Source of the DNA: Alistipes sp.
GTDB taxonomy: Bacteria; Bacteroidota; Bacteroidia; Bacteroidales; Rikenellaceae
Direction: 5' to 3'
Length of the DNA: 64,000 nt
NCBI GenBank assembly: GCA_017546725.1
Contig: JAFYRX010000033.1
Span: 1-64,000, forward strand
Positions within the stretch are counted from its first letter, which is position 1. Each line of letters begins with the position of its first letter. Of this stretch, positions 9,031-17,522 are shown piece by piece. The notes under the pieces are model-generated. The model was not told the origin of the DNA, ran no database searches, and worked only from the letters and a program-made list of their open reading frames with translations. A program made the position numbers and the translations under genes.

Positions 9031-9654
9031 ATGATAAGCCTCATAACAAAATATTTCCCCAACCTTACAGAGCGTCAACGCGAGCAGTTCACTGCATTAT
9101 ACGACCTCTATGCTGATTGGAACTCAAAAATAAACGTGGTCTCACGCAAGGATTTTGACCAACTCTACCTTCGCCACATTTTGCACTCGCTTGCAATTGC
9201 CAAAGTTTGTCAATTTGAAGCGGGCGCAAGGGTTTTGGACGTTGGTTGCGGTGGAGGTTTCCCGAGTGTACCTCTTGCCATAATGTTCCCCGACGTGAAG
9301 TTCATTTCTGCCGACTCTATCGGCAAGAAAATCACAGTCGTAAAGGGCGTGTGCGAAGGTGCTGGCATCACCAATATAGACGCTCGCAACGTACGCGTGG
9401 AGCAGATTCCCGAGAAGTTCGACTACATAGTGTCGCGTGCCGTAACCGAGATGCCGACATTCGTCAAGTGGATTTGGAACAAGATTGAGAGAGGACAACG
9501 AGGCTCTCTGCCCAATGGCATACTCTACTTAAAAGGTGGCGACCTGACAGAAGAACTTGCCGCCACAAAGATGCAATGGACCGAATACAACATCTCTGAC
9601 TTCTTTGAGGAGGAGTTCTTTGAGACAAAGAAAGTGGTTTATACACAAAAATAG
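9031..9654 (+). CDS. rsmG: 16S rRNA (guanine527-N7)-methyltransferase RsmG
   Basis: This 207-residue Rossmann-fold methyltransferase has the SAM-binding motif VLDVGCGGGFPSVPLAI, the preceding NSKINVVSRKDF---LYLRHILHSL block characteristic of RsmG/GidB, and YIVSRAVTEM further on. It makes m7G527 in 16S rRNA. The C-terminus ends with KKVVYTQK, as in Bacteroidetes homologues. The next gene begins two bases after its stop. Confidence 0.95.
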   Translation: MISLITKYFPNLTERQREQFTALYDLYADWNSKINVVSRKDFDQLYLRHILHSLAIAKVCQFEAGARVLDVGCGGGFPSVPLAIMFPDVKFISADSIGKKITVVKGVCEGAGITNIDARNVRVEQIPEKFDYIVSRAVTEMPTFVKWIWNKIERGQRGSLPNGILYLKGGDLTEELAATKMQWTEYNISDFFEEEFFETKKVVYTQK

Positions 9655-9656
9655 AT

Positions 9657-10487
9657 ATGCTCCCAATCCTCCGTACATTATCGGTTATATTTGCCACTAT
9701 TCTATATTTCAATACAGCAATAGCCCAACCCCGCATTGAGCAAGGGAATACCCAAACGTGGTATGGCAGAGTTAATCGCTGGCCCACTTCTCGCGAAACC
9801 TTACGCAGTGAGTTGAATCTAATGAAAGAGTGTGGCGTAAGTGGCTATATGATTGAGTTGGCGGTATGGAATGGCGTTGACGATAAGTGGAGCGACGAAT
9901 GGATAGCCCGCACGGAAAAAAGTTATCGTTGGTTGTTACGCGAATGCCGCAAACGTAAGATATGGCTTTTCGTATCTATCGTAAACGACAATATGGGCAA
10001 AGGCAAATATGGCGACACAGGTCCTGCACTCGAGCAAGTTTACAATCAGGCTAAACAACTTGCCCTCATCGTCAAAAAGTACGGCCCTAAAGGCGTTATA
10101 ATACAACCCGTAGCCGAAACCCAGACCTCGGCAGGACAGCGTTTTGAGCAGGAGTGTAAAACGGAACTTGAGGAGTTTACTCTTGTATATAACGGCAATG
10201 GTGGCCATCCCAAATCGACTCCCGAAGGTTTTCATTTCAGAGCCGTTCATCCGTCACACATAGCATCAAATGTCGCAGACGATGCATTAGTCATATCTGA
10301 CCACGGACTAATCATAAGAGAACTCGCTATCGATAACGGGCTGGAATCAAAAAGCAATCCAATGAAAGTGAAAATATGGGCCGAAAAATTACGACAGCAA
10401 GGTATTGCCGTTGTAGGCTACTATGCTTTCAAATATTCAGACTTCGACCCCGATACTATACGAGCATTAGGCGATGCGGTAAAATAA
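9657..10487 (+). CDS. Secreted protein of unknown function
   Basis: I do not recognise this 276-residue protein with certainty. It has a Sec signal peptide (hydrophobic to about residue 22, cleavage near IAQ-P). The mature part has alternating strand/helix segments such as GVSGYMIELAVWNG, KRKIWLFVSIVND, GPKGVIIQPVAET and GIAVVGYYAFKYSDFD, which resemble a TIM-barrel glycosidase-like fold. No catalytic signature can be assigned by eye. The start two bases after rsmG suggests co-transcription with rlmN-rsmG, an odd pairing for an exported protein. Confidence 0.75.
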   Translation: MLPILRTLSVIFATILYFNTAIAQPRIEQGNTQTWYGRVNRWPTSRETLRSELNLMKECGVSGYMIELAVWNGVDDKWSDEWIARTEKSYRWLLRECRKRKIWLFVSIVNDNMGKGKYGDTGPALEQVYNQAKQLALIVKKYGPKGVIIQPVAETQTSAGQRFEQECKTELEEFTLVYNGNGGHPKSTPEGFHFRAVHPSHIASNVADDALVISDHGLIIRELAIDNGLESKSNPMKVKIWAEKLRQQGIAVVGYYAFKYSDFDPDTIRALGDAVK

Positions 10488-10667
10488 TCAACCTATTGTT
10501 CTATAATATTTCCATTAAGACCAACTCCACTATCATTCAGGCTCGCACAAGTTAATTTCGCAACAAAAAAGCCGTCAAATAATCATTTTAGGATATCGTT
10601 ATTCGGAATAAAATTTATATCTTTACACAATGAATAACGTTTTTTGCCAAACCTAGAACTATCGATT
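10488..10667 (+). promoter_or_regulatory. Intergenic region with promoter flanked by an inverted repeat
   Basis: A perfect 8-bp inverted repeat (CGTTATTC at 10597-10604, GAATAACG at 10632-10639) brackets a -7-like element TATCTTTA (10618-10625) ahead of the nucleoside kinase ATG at 10668. The arrangement looks like an operator or a 5' hairpin. No terminator is evident after the upstream gene. Confidence 0.45.
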
Positions 10668-12338
10668 ATGACAAAGCGTGTAAAAATTGTGTGCGAGAAC
10701 AACGGCCAAAACATAGAGATTAAGGCCGACACATCGCTACTTGAGTTGCAACAACAGTTGGGCATCCAGACCGAGTACCCCATCTTGGCAGCCTACGTCA
10801 ACAACGTGATTAAGGATTTGAACTACAGGATTTACAAGCCCGTAAACATCCGTTTCATCGACATAAAGCACTTCGAGGGCTATCGCGTCTATCAGCGTAC
10901 CATTTCGTTCATCCTACAAAAGGCCGTTGCCGACCTCTACGGTCAGCGCACCTTCTACATCCGCCACTCGGTAGGATGCGGATTCTACTGCGAATTTGGA
11001 GACAACGACCCCATAACCGACGACGAGATAAAGGCTCTGAAACTAAAGATTCAAGAGGTTATCGACCGTCGTTTCCCCATCCGCCACTACTCGTTGCCGA
11101 CCGACGAGGTGCACAAGATTTATGAGCGCAAGGGCTTTGATGACAAACTTTCGTTGCTGCATACACGTAAACGTCTCTACAGCGAGATGTACACCCTCGA
11201 TGATACGGTGGGCTACTTCTACGGTGCACTCACTCCCGACACGGGTTACATCCATCTGTTTGACATTAAACTTTACTCCAACGGTTTTTATGTTGCTCTG
11301 CCTACACGCCAAGAGCCCTCGGTGCTTGACCTGAACGTACATTGGGACCGTATGCTCGACGTATTTAGCGAGTACCACGATTGGGTGAATATTATGGGCG
11401 TGCCTACGGTAGGCCGTCTCAACAATAAGATATTGCAAGGCGACACCAGCGAACTTATAAAGATTGCCGAGGCCTTCCACGAGAAGAAGATTGCACAGAT
11501 GGCCGACCAGATACTGCAGGCCAACAAGACCAAAGGCACCAAGGTTGTGCTTATATCAGGTCCCTCATCGAGTGGCAAGACTACCACATCGAAGCGCGTG
11601 GGCATACAACTGCGCATCCTGGGATTAGACCCTGTGCTCATATCGTTGGATGACTACTTTGTTGACCGCGAGCGCACACCGCGTGACGAGTCGGGCGACT
11701 ACGATTTCGAGGCTTTAGAGGCCATCGACCTTGAGTTGCTCAACAGCGACCTCAAGCGCCTGATGGCGGGCGAGAGCGTCGAGGTGCCACGTTACGACTT
11801 TATCACAGGTACACGTCAATGGCACGAGAAGCCGTTGAAACTCAACGAGCGCTCGATACTCATTATGGAGGGTATTCACGGTCTCAACCCACGCCTCACG
11901 CCGAGCATCCCACGAGAACAAAAGTTCTGCATCTACGCATCGTGTCTGACAGCCGTTGCTATGGATAACCTCTCGCGCATTTCAACATCGGACAACCGTC
12001 TATTGCGTCGCATCACACGCGACTACGCCACACGAGGCAACAATGCCCTCTCGACACTGCAACGCTGGCCAAGTGTACGCCGAGGCGAGGGCAAACATAT
12101 ATTCCCCTATCAGGAGAATGCCGACGTGATGTTTAACACATCGCTCTTCTATGAGATTTCGGTTATCCGCCCCAAGATTGAGCCTATACTGCGCGAAGTT
12201 CCCGACACCGAGCCCGAGTATGGCGAGGCTTGCCGTCTGCTGAAGTTCCTCGACAACTTCACCCCCATCTCGCCCGACGAGATACCGCCGACATCAATCC
12301 TGCGCGAATTTATCGGTGGCAGCAGTTTTAAGTATTAG
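10668..12338 (+). CDS. Nucleoside (uridine) kinase with ThrRS-like N-terminal domains
   Basis: This 556-residue protein has an N-terminal TGS-like region (about 1-65) and a ThrRS-type second additional domain (about 66-250, with RHSVGCGFYCEFGD). The C-terminal P-loop kinase domain shows Walker A GPSSSGKTTTSKR (about residue 298) and the LDDYFVDRERTPRDESGDYDFEALEAID block of uridine kinase/phosphoribulokinase enzymes. It probably phosphorylates a nucleoside; the substrate is inferred only. The ATG at 10668 is used; an upstream TTG would add eight residues and sits close to the promoter box. The architecture is widespread in Bacteroidetes and clostridia. Confidence 0.88.
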   Translation: MTKRVKIVCENNGQNIEIKADTSLLELQQQLGIQTEYPILAAYVNNVIKDLNYRIYKPVNIRFIDIKHFEGYRVYQRTISFILQKAVADLYGQRTFYIRHSVGCGFYCEFGDNDPITDDEIKALKLKIQEVIDRRFPIRHYSLPTDEVHKIYERKGFDDKLSLLHTRKRLYSEMYTLDDTVGYFYGALTPDTGYIHLFDIKLYSNGFYVALPTRQEPSVLDLNVHWDRMLDVFSEYHDWVNIMGVPTVGRLNNKILQGDTSELIKIAEAFHEKKIAQMADQILQANKTKGTKVVLISGPSSSGKTTTSKRVGIQLRILGLDPVLISLDDYFVDRERTPRDESGDYDFEALEAIDLELLNSDLKRLMAGESVEVPRYDFITGTRQWHEKPLKLNERSILIMEGIHGLNPRLTPSIPREQKFCIYASCLTAVAMDNLSRISTSDNRLLRRITRDYATRGNNALSTLQRWPSVRRGEGKHIFPYQENADVMFNTSLFYEISVIRPKIEPILREVPDTEPEYGEACRLLKFLDNFTPISPDEIPPTSILREFIGGSSFKY

Positions 12339-12381
12339 GCAACAAACCATAGCGCAATTAACAAATAAAATATATAAGGAA

Positions 12382-15210
12382 ATGTTTGACAAATTTATGA
12401 ATCGCCATATTGGCGTAACAAACCCCAGCGACCTCGATGCTATGCTAAAGGTTATAGGCACCGAGTCGGTTGAGGAACTCATTCAGCAGGTCATCCCTGC
12501 ATCTATTCGACTCAAGAAACCTCTTGCTCTGCCCGAGGGCATGAGCGAGTATGAGTTTGCCGCCCACATCAACGCCCTCGCAGCAAAGAACAAGACTCTG
12601 CGTTCGTTCATAGGTATGGGCTACTACCCCACAGCCGTACCCGCTGTGGTGAGCCGCAACGTATTTGAGAATCCCGCGTGGTACACATCATACACACCCT
12701 ATCAGGCCGAGATTTCGCAGGGTCGCTTGGAGGCATTGCTCAACTATCAGACCGCAATCCTCTCGCTTACGGGTATGCAGATTGCCAACTGCTCGCTTTT
12801 GGACGAGGCTACCGCTACAGCCGAGGCTATGCTGATGATGTATGCCTTGCGTTCTCGCGATGCCGTCAAGGAGGGCCGCAACTGTCTGTTCGTTGACAAG
12901 GATATCTTCCCACAGACACTCGACGTATTGCTCACACGCAGCGAGCCATTCGGCATAGAACTCATCGTCGATGATTTTGCCACATACGAATTTACAGGCA
13001 AGGAGTTCGGCGCATTGGTGCAGTATCCCACCGCTTCAGGTTGCGTATGCTGTTACGAGGCCTTCACAGCAAAGGCTCACGCTGCAGGTGCATTGGTAGC
13101 CGTAGAGGCCGACATCCTCGCATTGGCAGTGCTGACTCCCCCAGCCGAGTGGGGCGCCGACATCGTCGTAGGCTCTACACAACGCTTGGGTTGCCCGATG
13201 GGCTTCGGAGGTCCGAGCGCAGGATATATGGCTTGCCGTGAGGCCTACAAGCGTAACACCCCTGGCCGTATCATCGGCGTATCGGTTGACCGCTTGGGCA
13301 ACAAGGCTCTGCGTATGTCGTTGCAGATGCGCGAGCAGCACATCAAGCGCGAGAAAGCCACATCTAACATCTGTACCGCATCGGCTCTGATGGCATCGAT
13401 GGCGGGCTTCTACTGCATCTACAACGGCCCCGAAGGTCTGCGTCGTGCCGCTATGACGGCTCACACGTCGGCTGTAACCATCGCCGATGCTTTGGAGACT
13501 ATGGGCTACAAACTTACGAATTACAACATATTCGACACCGTAGAGGTAGAGGCCGAGGCTGCCGTTATCCAGGATATAGCATTGGAGGCGGGTATCAACT
13601 TCTTCTACCCCTCGGAGGGCAAGGTGCGCCTCTCTACCGACGAGGTGACAACCCTCGACGAGATAAACACCATTATCGCCATCTTCGCCGAGGCTAAAGG
13701 CCGCAAGCCCAAGTTGGTGAAGGCATTGAGCAAGACTCGCCTCTGTGACTCTTCGTTCCGCAAATCACCCATCTTGGCAGAGCCCATCTTCAACAAGTAC
13801 CACTCGGAGAGCGATATGATGCGTTACATCAAGCAGCTGGAGTTGCGCGACATCTCGCTCGCCAACTCAATGATTTCGCTCGGTTCGTGCACAATGAAAC
13901 TCAACGCGGCGGCCATTATGCAACCGCTGTCGTTGGCTGGATTCCAGAATATGCACCCCTTTGCCCCTGCCGACCAAACGGAGGGTTACACCGAACTCAT
14001 AGCCGAATTGGAGAAGGATTTGGCTACAATCACAGGCTTCGCCGGTTGTTCACTGCAGCCTAATTCGGGTGCTGCGGGCGAGTACGCAGGCTTGATGGTT
14101 ATCCGCGCCTACCACCAGAGTCGTGGCCAGGGCTACCGCAACATTATACTTATCCCTGCGTCGGCTCACGGTACAAACCCCGCATCGGCGGCTATGGCGG
14201 GTATGAAAATCGTCACTGTAAAGTGCGACGAGAATGGTAATATCGACGTCGAGGATTTGAAGGCAAAGGCCGAGGAGTACTCATCGGAGTTGTGCGGCTT
14301 GATGGTAACCTACCCCTCGACTCACGGAGTATTCGAGAGTCGCATCCGCGAGATTGTAGATGCCGTACACGATGCTGGCGGTCAGGTATATATGGACGGT
14401 GCGAATATGAACGCACAGGTTGGTCTCACCAACCCTGGCTACATTGGTGCCGACGTATGCCACCTCAACCTCCACAAGACCTTCGCTATGCCTCACGGCG
14501 GTGGTGGTCCGGGTGTAGGCCCCATCTGCGTAGCAGAGCATTTGACTCCGTTCCTCCCCTCTCACCCCGTAATGGCTACGGGCGGTGAGGATGGCATCAC
14601 AGCCGTAGCATCGTCACCTTGGGGCTCGGCAATGTTGTTGCCCATCACTTACGGTTATATCAAGATGCTCGGCGAGGAGGGCTTGCGCCACTCGACAGAG
14701 ATGGCTATCGTCAATGCCAACTATATGTCATCTGCCTTAAAGGATGAGTACCGCACATACTACTCAGGCGAGACGGGCCGTGTAGGTCACGAGATGATTC
14801 TCGACCTTACCAACTTCAAGAAGGATTACGGCATCGACTGTGGCGATATCGCTCACCGTTTGATGGACTACGGTTTCCACGCTCCTACGCTTTCGTTCCC
14901 CGTACACGAGACCTTGATGGTTGAGCCTACGGAGTCGGAGCCGAAAGCCGAGATGGACCGCTTTATGGAGGCTTTGGTACAGATTAAGCGCGAGTGCGAG
15001 GCTGCGGCTGCATCGGGCGAGAAGGATAACGTAGTGGTAAATGCTCCCCACACAGCCGTAGAGTTGGCGGGCGAGTGGTCACACCCCTACTCACGAATGG
15101 AGGCCGCCTTCCCGCTGGATTGGGTACGCACCGCGAAGTTCTTCCCCTACGTTACGAAGATTGACAACGGCTACGGCGACCGCAACCTTGTTTGCTGCAA
15201 TGTTGATTAA
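12382..15210 (+). CDS. gcvP: Glycine dehydrogenase (P protein), single-chain form
   Basis: This 942-residue PLP enzyme decarboxylates glycine in the glycine cleavage system. Both halves of the P protein are present in one chain, starting MFDKFMNRHIGVTNPSDLDAML. The PLP lysine lies in HLNLHKTFAMPHGGGGPG (Lys699), and the glycine-rich loop and the SLGSCTMKLNAAAIM segment are conserved. The ATG at 12382 follows AAGGA; the longer frame from 12316 adds residues overlapping the kinase gene end. The gcvT and gcvH genes are not in this window. The next gene follows after 17 bases. Confidence 0.96.
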   Translation: MFDKFMNRHIGVTNPSDLDAMLKVIGTESVEELIQQVIPASIRLKKPLALPEGMSEYEFAAHINALAAKNKTLRSFIGMGYYPTAVPAVVSRNVFENPAWYTSYTPYQAEISQGRLEALLNYQTAILSLTGMQIANCSLLDEATATAEAMLMMYALRSRDAVKEGRNCLFVDKDIFPQTLDVLLTRSEPFGIELIVDDFATYEFTGKEFGALVQYPTASGCVCCYEAFTAKAHAAGALVAVEADILALAVLTPPAEWGADIVVGSTQRLGCPMGFGGPSAGYMACREAYKRNTPGRIIGVSVDRLGNKALRMSLQMREQHIKREKATSNICTASALMASMAGFYCIYNGPEGLRRAAMTAHTSAVTIADALETMGYKLTNYNIFDTVEVEAEAAVIQDIALEAGINFFYPSEGKVRLSTDEVTTLDEINTIIAIFAEAKGRKPKLVKALSKTRLCDSSFRKSPILAEPIFNKYHSESDMMRYIKQLELRDISLANSMISLGSCTMKLNAAAIMQPLSLAGFQNMHPFAPADQTEGYTELIAELEKDLATITGFAGCSLQPNSGAAGEYAGLMVIRAYHQSRGQGYRNIILIPASAHGTNPASAAMAGMKIVTVKCDENGNIDVEDLKAKAEEYSSELCGLMVTYPSTHGVFESRIREIVDAVHDAGGQVYMDGANMNAQVGLTNPGYIGADVCHLNLHKTFAMPHGGGGPGVGPICVAEHLTPFLPSHPVMATGGEDGITAVASSPWGSAMLLPITYGYIKMLGEEGLRHSTEMAIVNANYMSSALKDEYRTYYSGETGRVGHEMILDLTNFKKDYGIDCGDIAHRLMDYGFHAPTLSFPVHETLMVEPTESEPKAEMDRFMEALVQIKRECEAAAASGEKDNVVVNAPHTAVELAGEWSHPYSRMEAAFPLDWVRTAKFFPYVTKIDNGYGDRNLVCCNVD

Positions 15211-15227
15211 GGGAAAAATTTACTGCT

Positions 15228-15617
15228 ATGAAATTAGCCATTCCTACGCGTGACGGAAGGGTCGATGACCACTTTGGACATTGTGACCACTATACCATAT
15301 TTACTATTAATGGTAAGGAGATTGTCGGCCGTGAAGATTTGCCCTCGCCACAAGGTTGCGGCTGCAAGTCAGGCATCGCTGCCGACCTCGAAAAGATGGG
15401 CGTGGAGGTGATGCTGGCGGGCAGTATGGGCGACGGGGCGTTGAACAAACTCTCGGCGCACAACATCCGCGTGATACGTGGATGCAGGGGCGACATCGAG
15501 GCTGTGGTGAGGGGTTTCCTCGCAGGGTTTATACTCGACTCGGGCGTAGGCTGTTCGGCGCACGCCGAGGGCCACGAGTGCGCTCATCACGACAACGGCC
15601 ACTCCGACCAACATTAA
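15228..15617 (+). CDS. NifX/NifB-type iron-molybdenum cofactor-binding family protein
   Basis: This 129-residue protein has the dinitrogenase Fe-Mo cofactor biosynthesis domain: MKLAIPTRDGRVDDHFGHCDHYTIF, a Cys motif GCGCKSGIAADL, and VMLAGSMGDGALNKL. No nif genes are nearby and such stand-alone members occur in many anaerobes, where they are thought to carry iron-sulfur or Mo-Fe clusters. The tail (after about residue 108) is rich in His and Cys (CSAHAEGHECAHHDNGHSD), a plausible extra metal-binding site. It sits between gcvP and an FKBP that also ends in a metal-binding-like tail. Confidence 0.85.
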   Translation: MKLAIPTRDGRVDDHFGHCDHYTIFTINGKEIVGREDLPSPQGCGCKSGIAADLEKMGVEVMLAGSMGDGALNKLSAHNIRVIRGCRGDIEAVVRGFLAGFILDSGVGCSAHAEGHECAHHDNGHSDQH

Positions 15618-15627
15618 GCAACAAAAA

Positions 15628-15659
15628 TTGTCTAAACCAAAGTAATTGACTATATTTGC
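15628..15659 (+). promoter_or_regulatory. Promoter of the FKBP gene
   Basis: TTG (15628-15630) and TATATTTGC (15651-15659) are spaced by 20 bases, matching the Bacteroidetes -33/-7 consensus. The ATG lies 28 bases downstream at 15688. Confidence 0.8.
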
Positions 15660-15687
15660 AGCGCGAAAAAACAAAACACAAGAAAAT

Positions 15688-16227
15688 ATGAAAGTAGAAA
15701 ACAGTAAAATGGTGTCGGTACACTACACTTTGACCGTTGATGGTCAGGTAGCCGACCAGTCACGCGAGGGTCAGCCCTTGCAGTTCATCTGCGGTACAGG
15801 TATGTTGTTGCCCAAGTTCGAGGGTGCTATTATGGGTAAGGAGGCTGGCGACAAGGTTTCATTTACGTTGGCTCCCGCCGATGGTTACGGCGAGATTATC
15901 CCCGAGGCTGTTGTTGACCTTCCCAAGAACATCTTTATGGTTGATGGCAAGTTGGCCGAGGAGATGTTGTTCGTTGGCAACCAGATTCCTATGAGCGACT
16001 CACAGGGCAACCGTATGATGGGCGTAGTTAAGGAGGTAGCCGAGGAGACCGTTAAGATGGACTTCAACCACCCGATGGCTGGCAAGACCTTGAACTTCGA
16101 TGTAGAGGTTGTCGAGGTACGCGACGTAACACCCGAGGATTTGGCAGCACAGGGCGGTTGCAACTGCGGCTGTCACGGAGACTGCGAGGGCGGTTGTGAC
16201 GGTGGCTGCGAGGGTGGCTGCAACTAA
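15688..16227 (+). CDS. FKBP-type peptidyl-prolyl isomerase (SlyD-like) with Cys-rich tail
   Basis: This 179-residue cytoplasmic protein has a split FKBP domain with an inserted flap: VSVHYTLTVDGQVADQSREGQPLQFICGTGMLLPKFEGAIMG, then DKVSFTLAPADGYGEI. It isomerises prolyl bonds and probably acts as a chaperone. The last 24 residues form a Gly/Cys repeat (CNCGC, HGDCEGGC, DGGCEGGC) with eight cysteines and one histidine, analogous to the His/Cys metal tail of SlyD. The ATG at 15688 fits the promoter; a longer frame from 15646 would start upstream of it. An intrinsic terminator follows. Confidence 0.9.
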   Translation: MKVENSKMVSVHYTLTVDGQVADQSREGQPLQFICGTGMLLPKFEGAIMGKEAGDKVSFTLAPADGYGEIIPEAVVDLPKNIFMVDGKLAEEMLFVGNQIPMSDSQGNRMMGVVKEVAEETVKMDFNHPMAGKTLNFDVEVVEVRDVTPEDLAAQGGCNCGCHGDCEGGCDGGCEGGCN

Positions 16228-16246
16228 TTTTCCACACCAAAACTAA

Positions 16247-16284
16247 CGGGGCTGACTGCGCTTTGCAGGACAGCCCTGTTTTTT
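16247..16284 (+). terminator. Terminator of the FKBP gene
   Basis: CGGGGCTG (16247-16254) pairs with CAGCCCTG (16271-16278) with one G-U, an inner CTGC/GCAG stem strengthens it, and six T follow. It separates the FKBP gene from the kinase module. Confidence 0.85.
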
Positions 16285-16308
16285 AATTTACGGAGGTGGG
16301 GTAAGCGA

Positions 16309-17490
16309 TTGTACTCCACAAAAATTCAGACACAAGTGACAACAATTGCCAACATAGTAGATGCTGTGGCCGCACCCTACACCGTGTGGCACACGTTACG
16401 TGGCATCGAGCCCGAGATGCAAGGTGCAAGACCGCACTTCGTTGCGGGCAACGCCTCGGTGACGTTTCGTGTGCGCCATAACGGAGAGCGAAAGATTCTC
16501 AAGTGTTACACCCGCACCAATCCTCACCTGGCGGCCATCTATGGCAATGAATTCCATCCTCGCGAATTGTGCATAGTCGATATTGTCGGACGCAAGGTAT
16601 GGATTGACTGTCTGCTTACGCCCTACATCGAGGGCGTGACGCTGGACGAGGCTCTCTGCTCGGCAAAAAGCGGAGAGGAGTTGAAGGCGCTGGCATCGGC
16701 ATTCGATGCTTTCGCACGACAACTACTCACTATGGAGCGAGCACACGGTGACCTGAAGCCCGAAAACCTAATCGTAACGCCATCGGGCAAGATTAAGGCC
16801 ATAGATTGGGATGCTGCTTTTCTACCCTCGTTTGCAGGTGAGCCAGCACCCGAGATAGGCACCGCCGCCTATCAGCATCCGTTGCGTTCGATTGACATCT
16901 TCGACAAGCATATCGACGATTACTCGATAGCCTTTCTGTCGGTTTTTCTGCACTTTGCCGCCATCGATAATGCCACGCTTGAACACTTCCGCAAATACCA
17001 CGAGCCCCTACTCTCACCACGCGAAATATTGCGAGGCAGAGTCAACGAATTGGAGCGTATCTGTGAACTCTTTGCTCAACAAGGTATGGCCCGCGAGTAT
17101 CGCCTTGCGCAGATGTTGCGCTCTGCACAACCTCGCCTGTTTAATCTGCAATCAATCTTTTTGCCTGCGATAACATCTTCAGCCTATTCGGCAGAAGAGG
17201 ATTCCGCTCCATATCTTGACGTTGCCAACGGCTATTGGGGATGCCGCGACAATGAGCGTTGGCTCATAGAGCCACTTTTCGACAACGGCTATGAGCCGAG
17301 CGACGGAGTGATGCTCACAGAGTTGGGCGGATATATGCACTTCGTGGATTTTACGGGACGCATCGTGAAATCATTTCCTCTCTCCACTCGCGTAAAGCCT
17401 ATGCGCAATGGCGAGACTACAGCCCACTATGCCAACGGAGAACAAGAGTGCATCAAGGCAGCCGACTTATTGCAAAGTTTCGACAAATAG
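16309..17490 (+). CDS. Ser/Thr protein kinase-like protein with C-terminal WG-like region
   Basis: This 393-residue protein has a kinase fold: an N-lobe Lys in ERKILKCY (Lys65), the catalytic loop HGDLKPENLIV (146-156, Asp148 and Asn153 intact), the metal motif IDWD replacing DFG (165-168), GTAAYQHP like the activation-segment GTxxYxxP, and DDYSIAFL for helix F. An active kinase is therefore plausible. After about 300, aromatic repeats (NGYWGCRDNERWLIEPLFDNGYEP, then GGYMHFVDFTGR) resemble WG repeats. The start is TTG at 16309, preceded by GGAGG at 16292-16296; no ATG lies near. It is the first gene of a three-gene module with a vWA protein and a pseudokinase. The partner and target are unknown. 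Confidence 0.8.
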   Translation: MYSTKIQTQVTTIANIVDAVAAPYTVWHTLRGIEPEMQGARPHFVAGNASVTFRVRHNGERKILKCYTRTNPHLAAIYGNEFHPRELCIVDIVGRKVWIDCLLTPYIEGVTLDEALCSAKSGEELKALASAFDAFARQLLTMERAHGDLKPENLIVTPSGKIKAIDWDAAFLPSFAGEPAPEIGTAAYQHPLRSIDIFDKHIDDYSIAFLSVFLHFAAIDNATLEHFRKYHEPLLSPREILRGRVNELERICELFAQQGMAREYRLAQMLRSAQPRLFNLQSIFLPAITSSAYSAEEDSAPYLDVANGYWGCRDNERWLIEPLFDNGYEPSDGVMLTELGGYMHFVDFTGRIVKSFPLSTRVKPMRNGETTAHYANGEQECIKAADLLQSFDK

Positions 17491-17492
17491 AT

Positions 17493-17501
17493 TATATTTG
17501 C
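17493..17501 (+). promoter_or_regulatory. Promoter -7 box of the vWA gene
   Basis: TATATTTGC, a perfect consensus box, lies just after the kinase stop codon and 21 bases before the vWA ATG at 17523. The vWA and pseudokinase genes may thus be expressed separately from the kinase. Confidence 0.7.
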
Positions 17502-17522
17502 ATCTATAAAAGACCCTGAATT

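Noticed and set aside
15228..15617. Nitrogen fixation role for the NifX-like protein
   Set aside because: No nif structural or assembly genes are in the window and such proteins are common in non-fixing anaerobes.
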